Shown: in pieces, positions 9,656 through 17,586 of the stretch
Position numbering within the stretch: the first letter of the stretch is position 1
Layout: every line of letters begins with the position of its first letter
From: JBFMDN01 sp040753915
GTDB lineage: Bacteria; Desulfobacterota; Desulfomonilia; Desulfomonilales; Desulfomonilaceae
Length of the DNA stretch: 64,000 nucleotides
NCBI GenBank assembly: GCA_040753915.1
Contig: JBFMDN010000007.1
Coordinates: 66,514 to 130,513 of the forward strand
Reading direction: 5' to 3'
Notes under the pieces: generated by a model
What the model was told of the DNA's origin: nothing
The model's input: the letters and a program-made list of their open reading frames with translations, nothing else
The model's database searches: none
Program-made: the position numbers and the translations under genes

Positions 9656-11056
9656 ATGTTCGAGCAATACCGTCCATACAAGCTCAGGCTGATGCTTATG
9701 GACGTCGTGCTGACGATCATAGCTCTGGGGTTGATTGAGCAGGCGAGACCGTACTTGCCCGGCCGGCTCATTCTCGCGGGTGAGGCAATTCCCAATCCCG
9801 TCCTTTATCTTATCGTCGCTTTGCTGTGGCATGCGGTCTTCGCGGTAACAGGGGCATACGACAAGAGGGATTTGCCAAATTTCTTCAATCAATTTCGACG
9901 ACTGACATTCTCCTATTCTCTGTCAGTTCTCCTCTTCGCCGGTATTCTCTTTTTCACATTCCGTGATATTTCACGGTTACTGGTGATCTATTTCTCAATA
10001 CTAAATTTCCTGTTTCTCTTTACCGCCCGTTTCGTGATGACCCGGTTCCTTAAGTCTATTCGAGCTGAGGTCCACGGGGGGGCCATTCTCATAGTGGGGG
10101 CAACCGATAACGGCATATATCTCGCCAAAGACATCATGGACGACCACGAGAACACTGTACGGGTGGTTGGCTTCATCGACGATCAGCCGATCGCAAGCAG
10201 CGACCTTCCCGCGCCTCTCCTCGGTTCCACCGCGGACATGGAACGGATCATAGAAGAGGAAGGCATAGACGTGGTGGTCCTCGCGCTCGCAGAACACTGC
10301 GCTCGGGATCTCGACGGCCTCGTGTTTCGGCTAGATCCCCTGCCGGTTCGGATCTACGTAGTTCCTGATTTTTCGAGACTCTCCTTGGTGAGCACTGACA
10401 TCGAGACCATAGGAAACCTTGTGGTTATCGGTATTCGTGAGCCAGTCATCAAAGGGCATAGAAGAGTTGCCAAGCGGGTGTTCGATTTTGTGGTGAGCTT
10501 GCTGGGAATCGTGTTCACATGGCCCATTCTCGTGCTCATAGCTGTTGCCGTGAAGTTGGACTCCCCCGGCCCTGTGATCTACGTGGCCAGACGTGTGGGC
10601 GAAAATGGCAAGCTGTTCGACATGTACAAATTCCGAACCATGGTCGTAGACGCTGAGAGGCTCCAAAGCCTCGCAACGGAAACAGACGAGCACGGAAGAC
10701 CTATCTACAAGGTAAAGTCCGACCCCCGCGTCACTCGAGTAGGACGTTTTTTGCGTCGCACATCCCTTGACGAGCTCCCCCAATTGGTCAACGTGCTCAA
10801 GGGGGAAATGTCTCTCGTTGGCCCCAGACCCGAGCAACCGTTCATCACGCAAACGTACGATCACTGGCAGTGGCAGAGACTGTCTGTGCCACCGGGCGTC
10901 ACGGGGCTATGGCAAATCTCCGGCCGCAGTGACTTGCCCATGCATCTGAATACCCAATACGACATATTCTACGTGAGAAACTACTCGATTCTCTTGGATC
11001 TGAAGATCCTTCTCAAAACCTTGATCGTGGTGCTCAAGGGCAAAGGAGCCTACTAG
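9656..11056 (+). CDS. Exopolysaccharide polyprenyl glycosylphosphotransferase (WcaJ/WbaP type)
   Basis: Initiates polysaccharide synthesis by moving a sugar-1-phosphate from a nucleotide sugar onto undecaprenyl phosphate. The 466-residue protein has four N-terminal membrane helices, a cytoplasmic CoA-binding-like Rossmann segment (IVGATDNGIYLAKDI), a fifth helix near residue 280 and the C-terminal sugar transferase domain. That domain shows DSPGPVIYVARRVGENGK, YKFRTM, a TSLDELPQL segment and SLVGPRPE. The start ATG follows GAGAGGAATTCCGT. It should act first in the pathway of this locus. Confidence 0.92.
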   Translation: MFEQYRPYKLRLMLMDVVLTIIALGLIEQARPYLPGRLILAGEAIPNPVLYLIVALLWHAVFAVTGAYDKRDLPNFFNQFRRLTFSYSLSVLLFAGILFFTFRDISRLLVIYFSILNFLFLFTARFVMTRFLKSIRAEVHGGAILIVGATDNGIYLAKDIMDDHENTVRVVGFIDDQPIASSDLPAPLLGSTADMERIIEEEGIDVVVLALAEHCARDLDGLVFRLDPLPVRIYVVPDFSRLSLVSTDIETIGNLVVIGIREPVIKGHRRVAKRVFDFVVSLLGIVFTWPILVLIAVAVKLDSPGPVIYVARRVGENGKLFDMYKFRTMVVDAERLQSLATETDEHGRPIYKVKSDPRVTRVGRFLRRTSLDELPQLVNVLKGEMSLVGPRPEQPFITQTYDHWQWQRLSVPPGVTGLWQISGRSDLPMHLNTQYDIFYVRNYSILLDLKILLKTLIVVLKGKGAY

Positions 11057-11179
11057 TGCTCTATCCCTCAAGTGCTTTTGCGAATAACTGCCTGACGGGC
11101 TCCGAGGCGCTACCATGACGAGGGCCGGAGAGAGGAACGATCGTGGGCACGTGTGTGGGTATCCGATTGAGATTGCCTC

Positions 11180-11199
11180 ATTTCCGCTTTCGCGGAAAT
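11180..11199. repeat. Perfect 8-bp inverted repeat with TTTC loop
   Basis: ATTTCCGC and GCGGAAAT flank a four-base loop, 54 bases before the beta-helix gene. There is no T run after it, so it is a poor rho-independent terminator; it may be an operator or RNA hairpin. Confidence 0.45.
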
Positions 11200-11252
11200 C
11201 GCAGCGATGAAGGAGGACCGCACTTGTCTGCCGACCACAAGAGAGGCACTCC

Positions 11253-12785
11253 TTGAAAGCACTTATGCTGAAGGCAATGTTCTTTGCCGTTATGAGTTGG
11301 GGGTTCGCAATCTATGCCGGCGCGGCAGTTTACCATGTGGACGCTTCTCGAGGCTCGGATCTCAACCCCGGAACCGACGCCGAACCATTCAAGACAGTGC
11401 GTCGAGCCTCAGAAGTTCTCGAGCCTGGAGACACCGCGCGAATTCACGAGGGAGAATACCACGAGCAGATCGTAGGGGGAAAATCGGGTCGTGAAGGTGC
11501 GCCCATTGTGTACGAAGGAGTCGATCCTGACAAGGTCATACTGAAAGGGAGCGTTCTCGTCAAAGACTGGGTGAGAACCGGAACGAGCTGGATCAAGCAA
11601 GGCTTGGCACCCGTTACTCCGGAAAACGCTTTCGTCATGGTGGATGAGAGGCGACTGCTCAAGAGGGTAGACCGCGTCGAGGCGCTCTTCCCCGGATCTT
11701 TTTTCCTCAGCCGGGACGGAGTCTATGTCATTCGCCTTTGGCGTGATGCCGATCCCAACACGAGCCACTCTGTCGAGGTGTACGAATACGATTTCGCGTT
11801 CAATTCGGGAGATCGATGGAATGGCACAGCAAAGCGATGGATCGTGCTGCGAACCATGACTCTGGAGAAATACGGGACCTATGCCGTGTCCACAGACGCT
11901 CATCACCCTCAGGCAAATTCTCATTGGGAGTTGGATCGGCTGAAAGTACGGTATAATCACGCGGAAGGGATTTTCTATTGTCTAGATGATTGGTATGTTC
12001 ACGACTGCGAGTTCGTGAGGAACGGCGGCCATGGTTGTCAGCTCAACGGGGCGCGAGTGCGCTTCGTCCGGAACGTGAGCTCGGAAAACGAGTGGTTCGG
12101 ACCTTCCGGCGACGGCGGGTGTGGAGTCCTTATCGGGCCTGATGCCACGGCGCATTCCTGCGAGATATCGTACAACGTCTTTGAGAACAATGGGCATCAG
12201 TCCGGTTATGGGTGCGGAGTCTATTTGGAGGGAAGATCGAGAGGCAACTACGTGCACAACAACCTCTTGATAGGAGGATCTGCTGCTGGGGTCGGCTTTT
12301 ACGGGTCATCGAAAAATCTCGTCTACGACAACGTCTTGATTGAAATCGCCGCTGGATCGGAATGGGATTTTGCTGCGGCATTCGTCTTGCACCCCAGCAT
12401 TGAAGGGGCTCCCACTGAGCCTCAAGCCAATCTGATCGAGCGGAATATCGTCTGGGGATGCCCTCGGCCTATAGCGGTGCAGAAACGGACGAAGGAAGGC
12501 TCTCCCGAATCGTTCAATCGATTTGTAAACAATGTCTTCGCTCGATGTCGATTCGAATCGTCGGCCGATGCAGCAGAAGCGGTCGCGCTAGAATCCAACC
12601 GTTGGCTCCAGTGCCCTCTTGAGGGTAGCAATCAGTCTACGGGCCTCGGAAAAAGGCTAAAGCGTTCGCTTCGAAAGCTTCTGAACCGAGAAGCGACCAT
12701 TGCCGGTGAGCGCGTTGAGGGGAGCTCGGTCGAAGGAAAGATTATTCCCAAAACCACGGATTCGCAGGATCGAGCTGCACAGTGA
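11253..12785 (+). CDS. Exported right-handed beta-helix repeat protein
   Basis: 510 residues with an N-terminal signal peptide (hydrophobic residues ~5-24 ending near YAGAA). A segment typical of secreted parallel beta-helix proteins follows: VDASRGSDLNPGTDAEPFKT and GDTARIHEGEYHEQI. The middle carries repeated N-x-V/I-x-N-N turns (YNVFENNG, NYVHNNLL, NLVYDNVL, NLIERNIVWG), matching PbH1/NosD-type coils. Such proteins bind or cleave polysaccharides, but catalytic residues cannot be assigned. Start: TTG at 11253 after GAGAGG; ATG at 11265 is the alternative. The charged tail after residue ~470 is not part of the helix. Confidence 0.8.
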   Translation: MKALMLKAMFFAVMSWGFAIYAGAAVYHVDASRGSDLNPGTDAEPFKTVRRASEVLEPGDTARIHEGEYHEQIVGGKSGREGAPIVYEGVDPDKVILKGSVLVKDWVRTGTSWIKQGLAPVTPENAFVMVDERRLLKRVDRVEALFPGSFFLSRDGVYVIRLWRDADPNTSHSVEVYEYDFAFNSGDRWNGTAKRWIVLRTMTLEKYGTYAVSTDAHHPQANSHWELDRLKVRYNHAEGIFYCLDDWYVHDCEFVRNGGHGCQLNGARVRFVRNVSSENEWFGPSGDGGCGVLIGPDATAHSCEISYNVFENNGHQSGYGCGVYLEGRSRGNYVHNNLLIGGSAAGVGFYGSSKNLVYDNVLIEIAAGSEWDFAAAFVLHPSIEGAPTEPQANLIERNIVWGCPRPIAVQKRTKEGSPESFNRFVNNVFARCRFESSADAAEAVALESNRWLQCPLEGSNQSTGLGKRLKRSLRKLLNREATIAGERVEGSSVEGKIIPKTTDSQDRAAQ

Positions 12786-12840
12786 CCGCCCTACAGGCAA
12801 GTGCTAGGCCGTCCTCCTGGGGAAGAAAGGTGGAAAGGTA

Positions 12841-14325
12841 ATGCCAGAAGAATCGCATTTTTCTCTCAGAGATGCTCTGGGGCTATTTTATAGAAAGATT
12901 GCCATCTTTAAGATTACCCTGGTCGTCCTGCCGCTCGCGGTGTTTCTGGCCTGCTTTCTCCTTCCTCCGGTGTACGAATCGACTGCAAAGGTCATCGTCA
13001 CGGGAAAACAGGAAAACACGACCCTCTTGCAAGTGCCGGCGGACAGGGCAACCTCTTCCTTTTTTAACCTTAATGTGGATGAGATAGATCTCAATAGTGA
13101 GATGGAGCTTCTGAAAAGCATAGATCTATGGATTCTTACTGTCAAAAAGCTCGGATTGAAATCCTTGAGAAAGAGCGATGAAGGCGCATGGAAGGAACGC
13201 CTGCTGGGACGAATCAGGACATGGAAAAAAGAACTTTTTGGGGGCGAAGAAAGAAAGGAGCCGGGAAATCATGGGGAATCCCCGGATATTGTGGCTGCGG
13301 CCAAAAGCCTCATGGCAAATCTTAAGGTCGTTCCCACTCCCAAATCAAAAGTGCTTGATTTGTCCTTCAGATACTCGGACCCAATCATGGCAGAAAGGAT
13401 CCTGTCGACCTTCTTGAATGAGTACGTTCCCTATCATCAGCAAGTGTATTCGATGCCAGAGGCTCAGGGGTTCTTCCAAAACCAGGAAGACATGTTTTTC
13501 GAGAAATGGCAGGACGCCCAGAACAAAGTGAAGGCGTTCAAGGCTGAATGGGGAATCTCATCTCCCGAAAAGCAGAAAGGCGAGCTCATCGCTCTGATCA
13601 AGCAGATCCAGGAAGCTCTGGTGGGCCTCAATGCGAACCTGAACCAGTATGAGAAAATGCTGGTTCAGCTCAAGAGCGATTCGATGCCCACGGGACAATT
13701 GGCTCCTTCGCCTCAAAGAGGCAACGAAAACACCGTGATAAGTGTCATCGCTACGCAACTGTTTCGAGCAAAGCAGCAACTGGTCCTGACAAAACAGAAT
13801 TTCGCTCCAGAGAGCAGGGAATATAGGGAAGCACAGGCTCTGGTGGAAAAGGTAACCGATCAGTTCATCAACACTCTCGAGACGGAGATTGGTATCCTGA
13901 AAGCCAAGAAAGCGAGCCTGGAGAAAAGCCTAAACGAGAAGAAGGCCAGCCTGGAGATGCTCGAGCAAAAAACCGAAGAGCTGCGTAAACTGGAGCTCGC
14001 TGCCACCATAGAGAAAGAGCGCTACATTCAGTACGCATCGAAGCAGGAAGAAGCTCGAGTTGAAAGTGTGAAAGGCGGGCGCAAGCTCGTGAATGTGAGT
14101 GTGCTCGCCAGGCCTTTCACACCAGTTGCTCCCGTGTTTCCCCAGACGGCATTGATGGTTCTCGGAGCGTTCGTGGTGGCTGTTCCCCTTGGAATCGCAT
14201 TGATCCTCATTGCAAACTTCTTGGATCACACCTTTGATACGCCCAGTGAGGTCGAGAATTCCACAGGAGTCCCCGTCTTGGCTTCGCTGACGAGGCTACC
14301 CAGGAACGAGGGTGCAAAGGCATAG
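12841..14325 (+). CDS. Wzz/GumC-type polysaccharide chain-length protein without kinase domain
   Basis: Polysaccharide co-polymerase that regulates chain length at the inner membrane. The 494 residues hold a first membrane helix (~residues 19-41, ending in LLPPVYESTAKVIV), a long periplasmic region with coiled coil (~340-410) and a second helix near residues 440-460 preceded by the proline-rich ARPFTPVAPVFPQ. The tail after the second helix ends about where a tyrosine kinase domain starts in fused family members. There is no Walker motif here, so any kinase must be encoded elsewhere. Good GGAAAGGTA site before the ATG. Confidence 0.88.
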   Translation: MPEESHFSLRDALGLFYRKIAIFKITLVVLPLAVFLACFLLPPVYESTAKVIVTGKQENTTLLQVPADRATSSFFNLNVDEIDLNSEMELLKSIDLWILTVKKLGLKSLRKSDEGAWKERLLGRIRTWKKELFGGEERKEPGNHGESPDIVAAAKSLMANLKVVPTPKSKVLDLSFRYSDPIMAERILSTFLNEYVPYHQQVYSMPEAQGFFQNQEDMFFEKWQDAQNKVKAFKAEWGISSPEKQKGELIALIKQIQEALVGLNANLNQYEKMLVQLKSDSMPTGQLAPSPQRGNENTVISVIATQLFRAKQQLVLTKQNFAPESREYREAQALVEKVTDQFINTLETEIGILKAKKASLEKSLNEKKASLEMLEQKTEELRKLELAATIEKERYIQYASKQEEARVESVKGGRKLVNVSVLARPFTPVAPVFPQTALMVLGAFVVAVPLGIALILIANFLDHTFDTPSEVENSTGVPVLASLTRLPRNEGAKA

Positions 14326-14647
14326 CGAGAGTGCGGTGAATCAGCTCCTCATGTGGCTACTCGTAGCAACTGTCCTCGTTCTCGGGTCCGGAAGCCTGCC
14401 GACCCAGGCGCGCGACTATACTCGCGGAATTATCGTGAGTGTGGAAGGCGATAGGCTCCGAGTGGAGACGGTAGACGAAATCACCTGGATTCTCGAGCTG
14501 ATCCGGCCATGCCTGTGGTGTCGCGAAGACGTACCGGTGATTCTTCGCCCCCAGGGAATGCTGAGAGCAACCATCGAAGAGGAAGCTCCCGAGCGCATTT
14601 CAGCCGTGCACAGGACGCCGACACTGGTCATTCACCGTGGGCCGTGA
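14312..14647 (+). CDS. Small hypothetical exported protein
   Basis: No family recognised. 111 residues from a GTG that overlaps the Wzz gene by 14 bases. A second GTG at 14336 with GAGAG upstream would give MNQLLMWLLVATVLVLGSGS, a cleaner signal peptide. The mature part contains TRGIIVSVEGDRLRVETVDE, suggesting a small beta-barrel, and a CLWC pair. Linked by overlap to the polysaccharide operon. Confidence 0.6.
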   Translation: MQRHSESAVNQLLMWLLVATVLVLGSGSLPTQARDYTRGIIVSVEGDRLRVETVDEITWILELIRPCLWCREDVPVILRPQGMLRATIEEEAPERISAVHRTPTLVIHRGP

Positions 14648-14723
14648 CTGCCAGAGAACCGCAACTGAGACAGAGTGCCTCACGTCATAATCTCGAAGTC
14701 CCCTCGGAAGAGGAGGTCGGATC

Positions 14724-15188
14724 ATGAGCAGAGACGAAGAGGACCGGGCCTGGGAAATCCTCATGGTCGAGGACAATCCCGTGGACGTCCTGGTTACCAG
14801 GGAGGCCCTCAAAACCGTTAGCACGAAACATCATCTTCACGTGGTCGAAGATGGTGAACAGGCCTGTGACTTCTTGTTTCGGAGAGGCCGGCACTCCGGC
14901 GCGCTCCAACCCGACCTCATTCTGTTGGACCTTAACTTGCCGAAGAAGACTGGAAAAGAGATTCTGTCAGAGATTAAAGGCGACCCCTCGCTCAGGCACA
15001 TTCCCGTGGTCATTTTTTCTACGTCAGAATCACCGGACGACGCAGCATCATGCCGAGAGCTGCATGCCGATGCTTTTGTCACGAAGCCCCTGGATTTTGG
15101 GGAATTCTGCAGTACGGTGCGGGCCATAGTGGAATGCTGGATCGGTGTCGCCGCGTGGGAGCCCGTGACCGACCCTATCACGCATTGA
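14724..15188 (+). CDS. Single-domain response regulator (Rcp1-like)
   Basis: 154 residues forming one receiver domain with no output domain. The acidic pair VEDNPVD, the phosphoacceptor Asp69 in LILLDLNLPKKTGKE, the switch Ser/Thr in VIFSTSESPDD and the Lys in FVTKPLD are all present. It has the long loop typical of the Rcp1 branch, which receives phosphate from phytochrome-type or hybrid kinases. Strong AAGAGGAGGT site before the ATG. No partner kinase is adjacent; the nearest lies 12 kb away. Confidence 0.88.
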   Translation: MSRDEEDRAWEILMVEDNPVDVLVTREALKTVSTKHHLHVVEDGEQACDFLFRRGRHSGALQPDLILLDLNLPKKTGKEILSEIKGDPSLRHIPVVIFSTSESPDDAASCRELHADAFVTKPLDFGEFCSTVRAIVECWIGVAAWEPVTDPITH

Positions 15189-15311
15189 ACACGCGTTTCC
15201 CCAAATGGGATTGTGTAGTTGCTTCAGCTCTGTTGAGGAAAGGGCAGGTTTGTATCCTGTTACGTCTGCGGTGGGCCATACCAACTTCGCGGCAGAAGTA
15301 CCGTAGCCAGG

Positions 15312-15566
15312 CCGGTAGTGGCGGGTTTCAGAAACTGTCTCAAGACGCGAAAAACAGCAGAAAAGGTGGTACGGTGGGGGAGGATACTGCCCATCAAACC
15401 CTCACCCCACCCTCTCCCCGAGGGAGAGAGCTCTGTTATTCCGGGCGGTTGCAAGTCCCCTCTCTCTTCGGAGAAGTCCAGGGTGAGGGTGCTAAAATGG
15501 AAGCGTGCCACGATCTTAACGTTGGCCGCAATTCCGAGACAGTTTCCTCAGACCCGCCCTTGCCGG
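15312..15566. mobile_element. MITE-like element with imperfect terminal inverted repeats
   Basis: About 255 bases bounded by CCGG on both sides. The left end (GCGGGTTTCAGAAACTGTCT at 15321) matches, in inverted orientation, the right end (GAGACAGTTTCCTCAGACCC at 15536). Nested inside is a second inverted repeat: CCCTCACCC at 15399-15407 against GGGTGAGGG at 15481-15489. There is no coding capacity. It sits between the receiver gene and the cobalamin promoter. Confidence 0.5.
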
Positions 15567-15674
15567 ATGCGACCTTCGCCGCTGCGACTGCAATGTCCCT
15601 CGGGGAAGAAACAGCGGAGCAGGGCCGGTTCCAAGTCAGTTTTCCGGCACACCGATCTGGACAGACCTTAAGTT

Positions 15675-15731
15675 GTAGACAAGGTTAGATGTTCTTTAGA
15701 TCTTGACAGGCTCCAGAACGCCCTGTAGCAT
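15675..15731 (+). promoter_or_regulatory. Promoter with three phased TTAGAY repeats, upstream of the cobalamin operon
   Basis: GTAGAC (15675), TTAGAT (15685) and TTAGAT (15696) are spaced 10 and 11 bases and abut a -35 TTGACA (15703-15708). After 17 bases comes a -10-like TAGCAT (15726-15731). An equivalent arrangement with the same spacing occurs at 44378-44434. The repeats look like binding sites for an activator touching the -35 region. Transcription would run into the riboswitch ~275 bases downstream. Confidence 0.6.
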
Positions 15732-16007
15732 GAATGAAGCGGTCACGAATGTGGCCGCCAACTAGACGATTACATGCCTGGCTGTGATGTCCGGAGTCGA
15801 GCAGCTCAAATATCTATTGTGGTTGTGCACGTTCGACGAGGTAACGCGCGTCCTAGAAATTCGGAAACCGGATGAAGGAATGTGTGCAGTTCTGCCACCG
15901 GATGTCACCTCCGTCTCGAAGAATCTATGCCAGGTACCCGATGAGAAGTTTCGGCACAAGCGCATCGGAGGAGTTGAATCATCCATTCTGTGAAATAAGA
16001 GTAATCA

Positions 16008-16152
16008 TCGCGTGGGGCGTGAGGAAAACGGTGCAAATCCGTTGCGGACCCGCCGCTGTGACCGGGGACGAAAGCCGCAAAGCCACTGTCGGAAGTGATG
16101 GGAAGGGCGGCGAGTAGGAGGAGCCGGAAGTCAGAAGACTCGCCCCAGAGAG
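16008..16152 (+). promoter_or_regulatory. Cobalamin (B12) riboswitch
   Basis: The class hallmarks are in order: GGTGCAAATCC, GCGGACCCGCCGCTGTGACC, AAAGCCACTGTC, GGGAAGG and the B12 box AGCCGGAAGTCAGAAGACT. A rho-independent terminator follows within 60 bases, so it likely stops transcription of cobT and the genes after it when coenzyme is abundant. Confidence 0.93.
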
Positions 16153-16209
16153 AGTACGGTGTCATGCTCTTCGAGGACTAGGAGCTTGGCAACTGGGATG
16201 GAAAACGGC

Positions 16210-16241
16210 ATCCCCGGGTTGGAAATCCGGGGATTTTTTTT
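16210..16241 (+). terminator. Rho-independent terminator of the cobalamin riboswitch
   Basis: Perfect stem ATCCCCGG (16210-16217) / CCGGGGAT (16227-16234) with a 9-base loop, directly followed by eight T. Lies between the aptamer and cobT, as expected for an expression platform. Confidence 0.9.
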
Positions 16242-16429
16242 GCCCCTTATCAAGGGCGATGCTGCTGGTGTCGGTGGACCTGCTGCACCGGGCGTGGCCT
16301 GCCTTCTATGGCTTCGATGTCTCAGAAGAACTAGACCATTGTTTGCTCGAGCCTGCAAGCCGGGCCGAGGGGGTGGTTTCGTGTAATTGGCCGCGATTTA
16401 GCCAATACGTCTTGAAGAGGAGTGAACCG

Positions 16430-17497
16430 ATGACCCTGTTGGAGGAAACTTTAGGCCGCATTGTTCCCCAGGACACTGAGTGTCGCGCTCGCGCCAAAGA
16501 GAGGCTGGACCAACTCACCATGCCGCACTGGGCCCTTGGAAGGCTCATGGATTTGGCGATCGACCTCGCGGGGATGACTGGATCCTTGAACCCGCCGGTT
16601 GGCAAACGAGTGATAGTGGTCATGGCAGCCGACCATGGCGTGGTAAACGCTGGCGTTACGAAGTATCCCCAGGAAGTTACCCGCCAGATGGTGTTCAATT
16701 TTCTTCGTGGAGGAGCTGGAATCAATGCGCTGTCGCGTACGGCGAATGCATCTGTGGTCGTAGTGGATATGGGAGTGGCGGGCGACTTGGGAGAAGCGGC
16801 TGACTCGGGAATCTTCATTTCTCGCTCCATCGGTCAGGGTACTGCAAACATGGCTGAAGGTCCAGCGATGAGTCGCGCCGATGCGGTGCGGTCAATTGAA
16901 GCGGGAATCCAGATAGCGCTTGATCTGGGAAAGTCTTACGATCTCCTGGGCACTGGGGACATGGGAATCGGAAATACAACCCCCAGCAGTGCCGTGATAG
17001 CGGCTCTTACGGGCGCTCCGCCTCGAGACGTGACCGGCCGGGGAACCGGAATAGACGACAACCAGTTCGCGCACAAGATCGCCGTGATCGAAAGGATCTT
17101 GAAGATCAACGATCCCGATCCAGCCGACTCTCTCGATGTGCTGGCAAAAGTGGGCGGGTTCGAGATAGGAGGCATAGCTGGTTTGATACTCGGCGCAGCC
17201 TCAATGAAAAAGCCCGTGATGGTGGATGGTCTCATATCCACGGCAGGGGCTCTCATAGCGTTCGGCTTGAAGCGTGAGGCAGCAGATTACATGATTGCAG
17301 CTCACTTGAGTGTTGAGCAAGGGCACAAGGCTGCCCTCAGAATGCTCCAGAAGCAGCCGCTCCTCGATCTGAGCATGAGACTGGGAGAAGGGACCGGTGG
17401 AGCACTGGCGATGGTGCTGGTGGACGCGGCCGTCAGGATCTTGACTGAGGTTGCCACGTTTGAGGAGGCCGCAGTTTCCCAGGCCGAAACGCAGTGA
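16430..17497 (+). CDS. cobT: Nicotinate-nucleotide--dimethylbenzimidazole phosphoribosyltransferase
   Basis: Activates the lower ligand base of cobalamin to its alpha-ribotide. 355 residues from the ATG at 16430 (site AAGAGGAGTG), matching E. coli CobT (359). The frame stays open 57 codons upstream, but that part overlaps the riboswitch terminator region. Motifs: VMAADHGVVNAGVTKYPQEV, LGTGDMGIGNTTPSSA, GRGTGIDDNQFAHK and the SVEQGHKAAL stretch; the conserved catalytic Glu lies near the C-terminus in GEGTGGALA. First gene after the riboswitch. Confidence 0.95.
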   Translation: MTLLEETLGRIVPQDTECRARAKERLDQLTMPHWALGRLMDLAIDLAGMTGSLNPPVGKRVIVVMAADHGVVNAGVTKYPQEVTRQMVFNFLRGGAGINALSRTANASVVVVDMGVAGDLGEAADSGIFISRSIGQGTANMAEGPAMSRADAVRSIEAGIQIALDLGKSYDLLGTGDMGIGNTTPSSAVIAALTGAPPRDVTGRGTGIDDNQFAHKIAVIERILKINDPDPADSLDVLAKVGGFEIGGIAGLILGAASMKKPVMVDGLISTAGALIAFGLKREAADYMIAAHLSVEQGHKAALRMLQKQPLLDLSMRLGEGTGGALAMVLVDAAVRILTEVATFEEAAVSQAETQ

Positions 17498-17586
17498 CAT
17501 GCGATGAGAGCATTTTCCACCCGGCGAGGCGCTCAACAGCGATCGCCCTATCAGAGTTGACGTCGGCCGCAAACAGGGGAGCCTAC

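Noticed and set aside
16259..16429. N-terminal extension of cobT back to an ATG at 16259
   Set aside because: It begins right after the riboswitch terminator, and family comparison places the start at 16430 with a good ribosome site.
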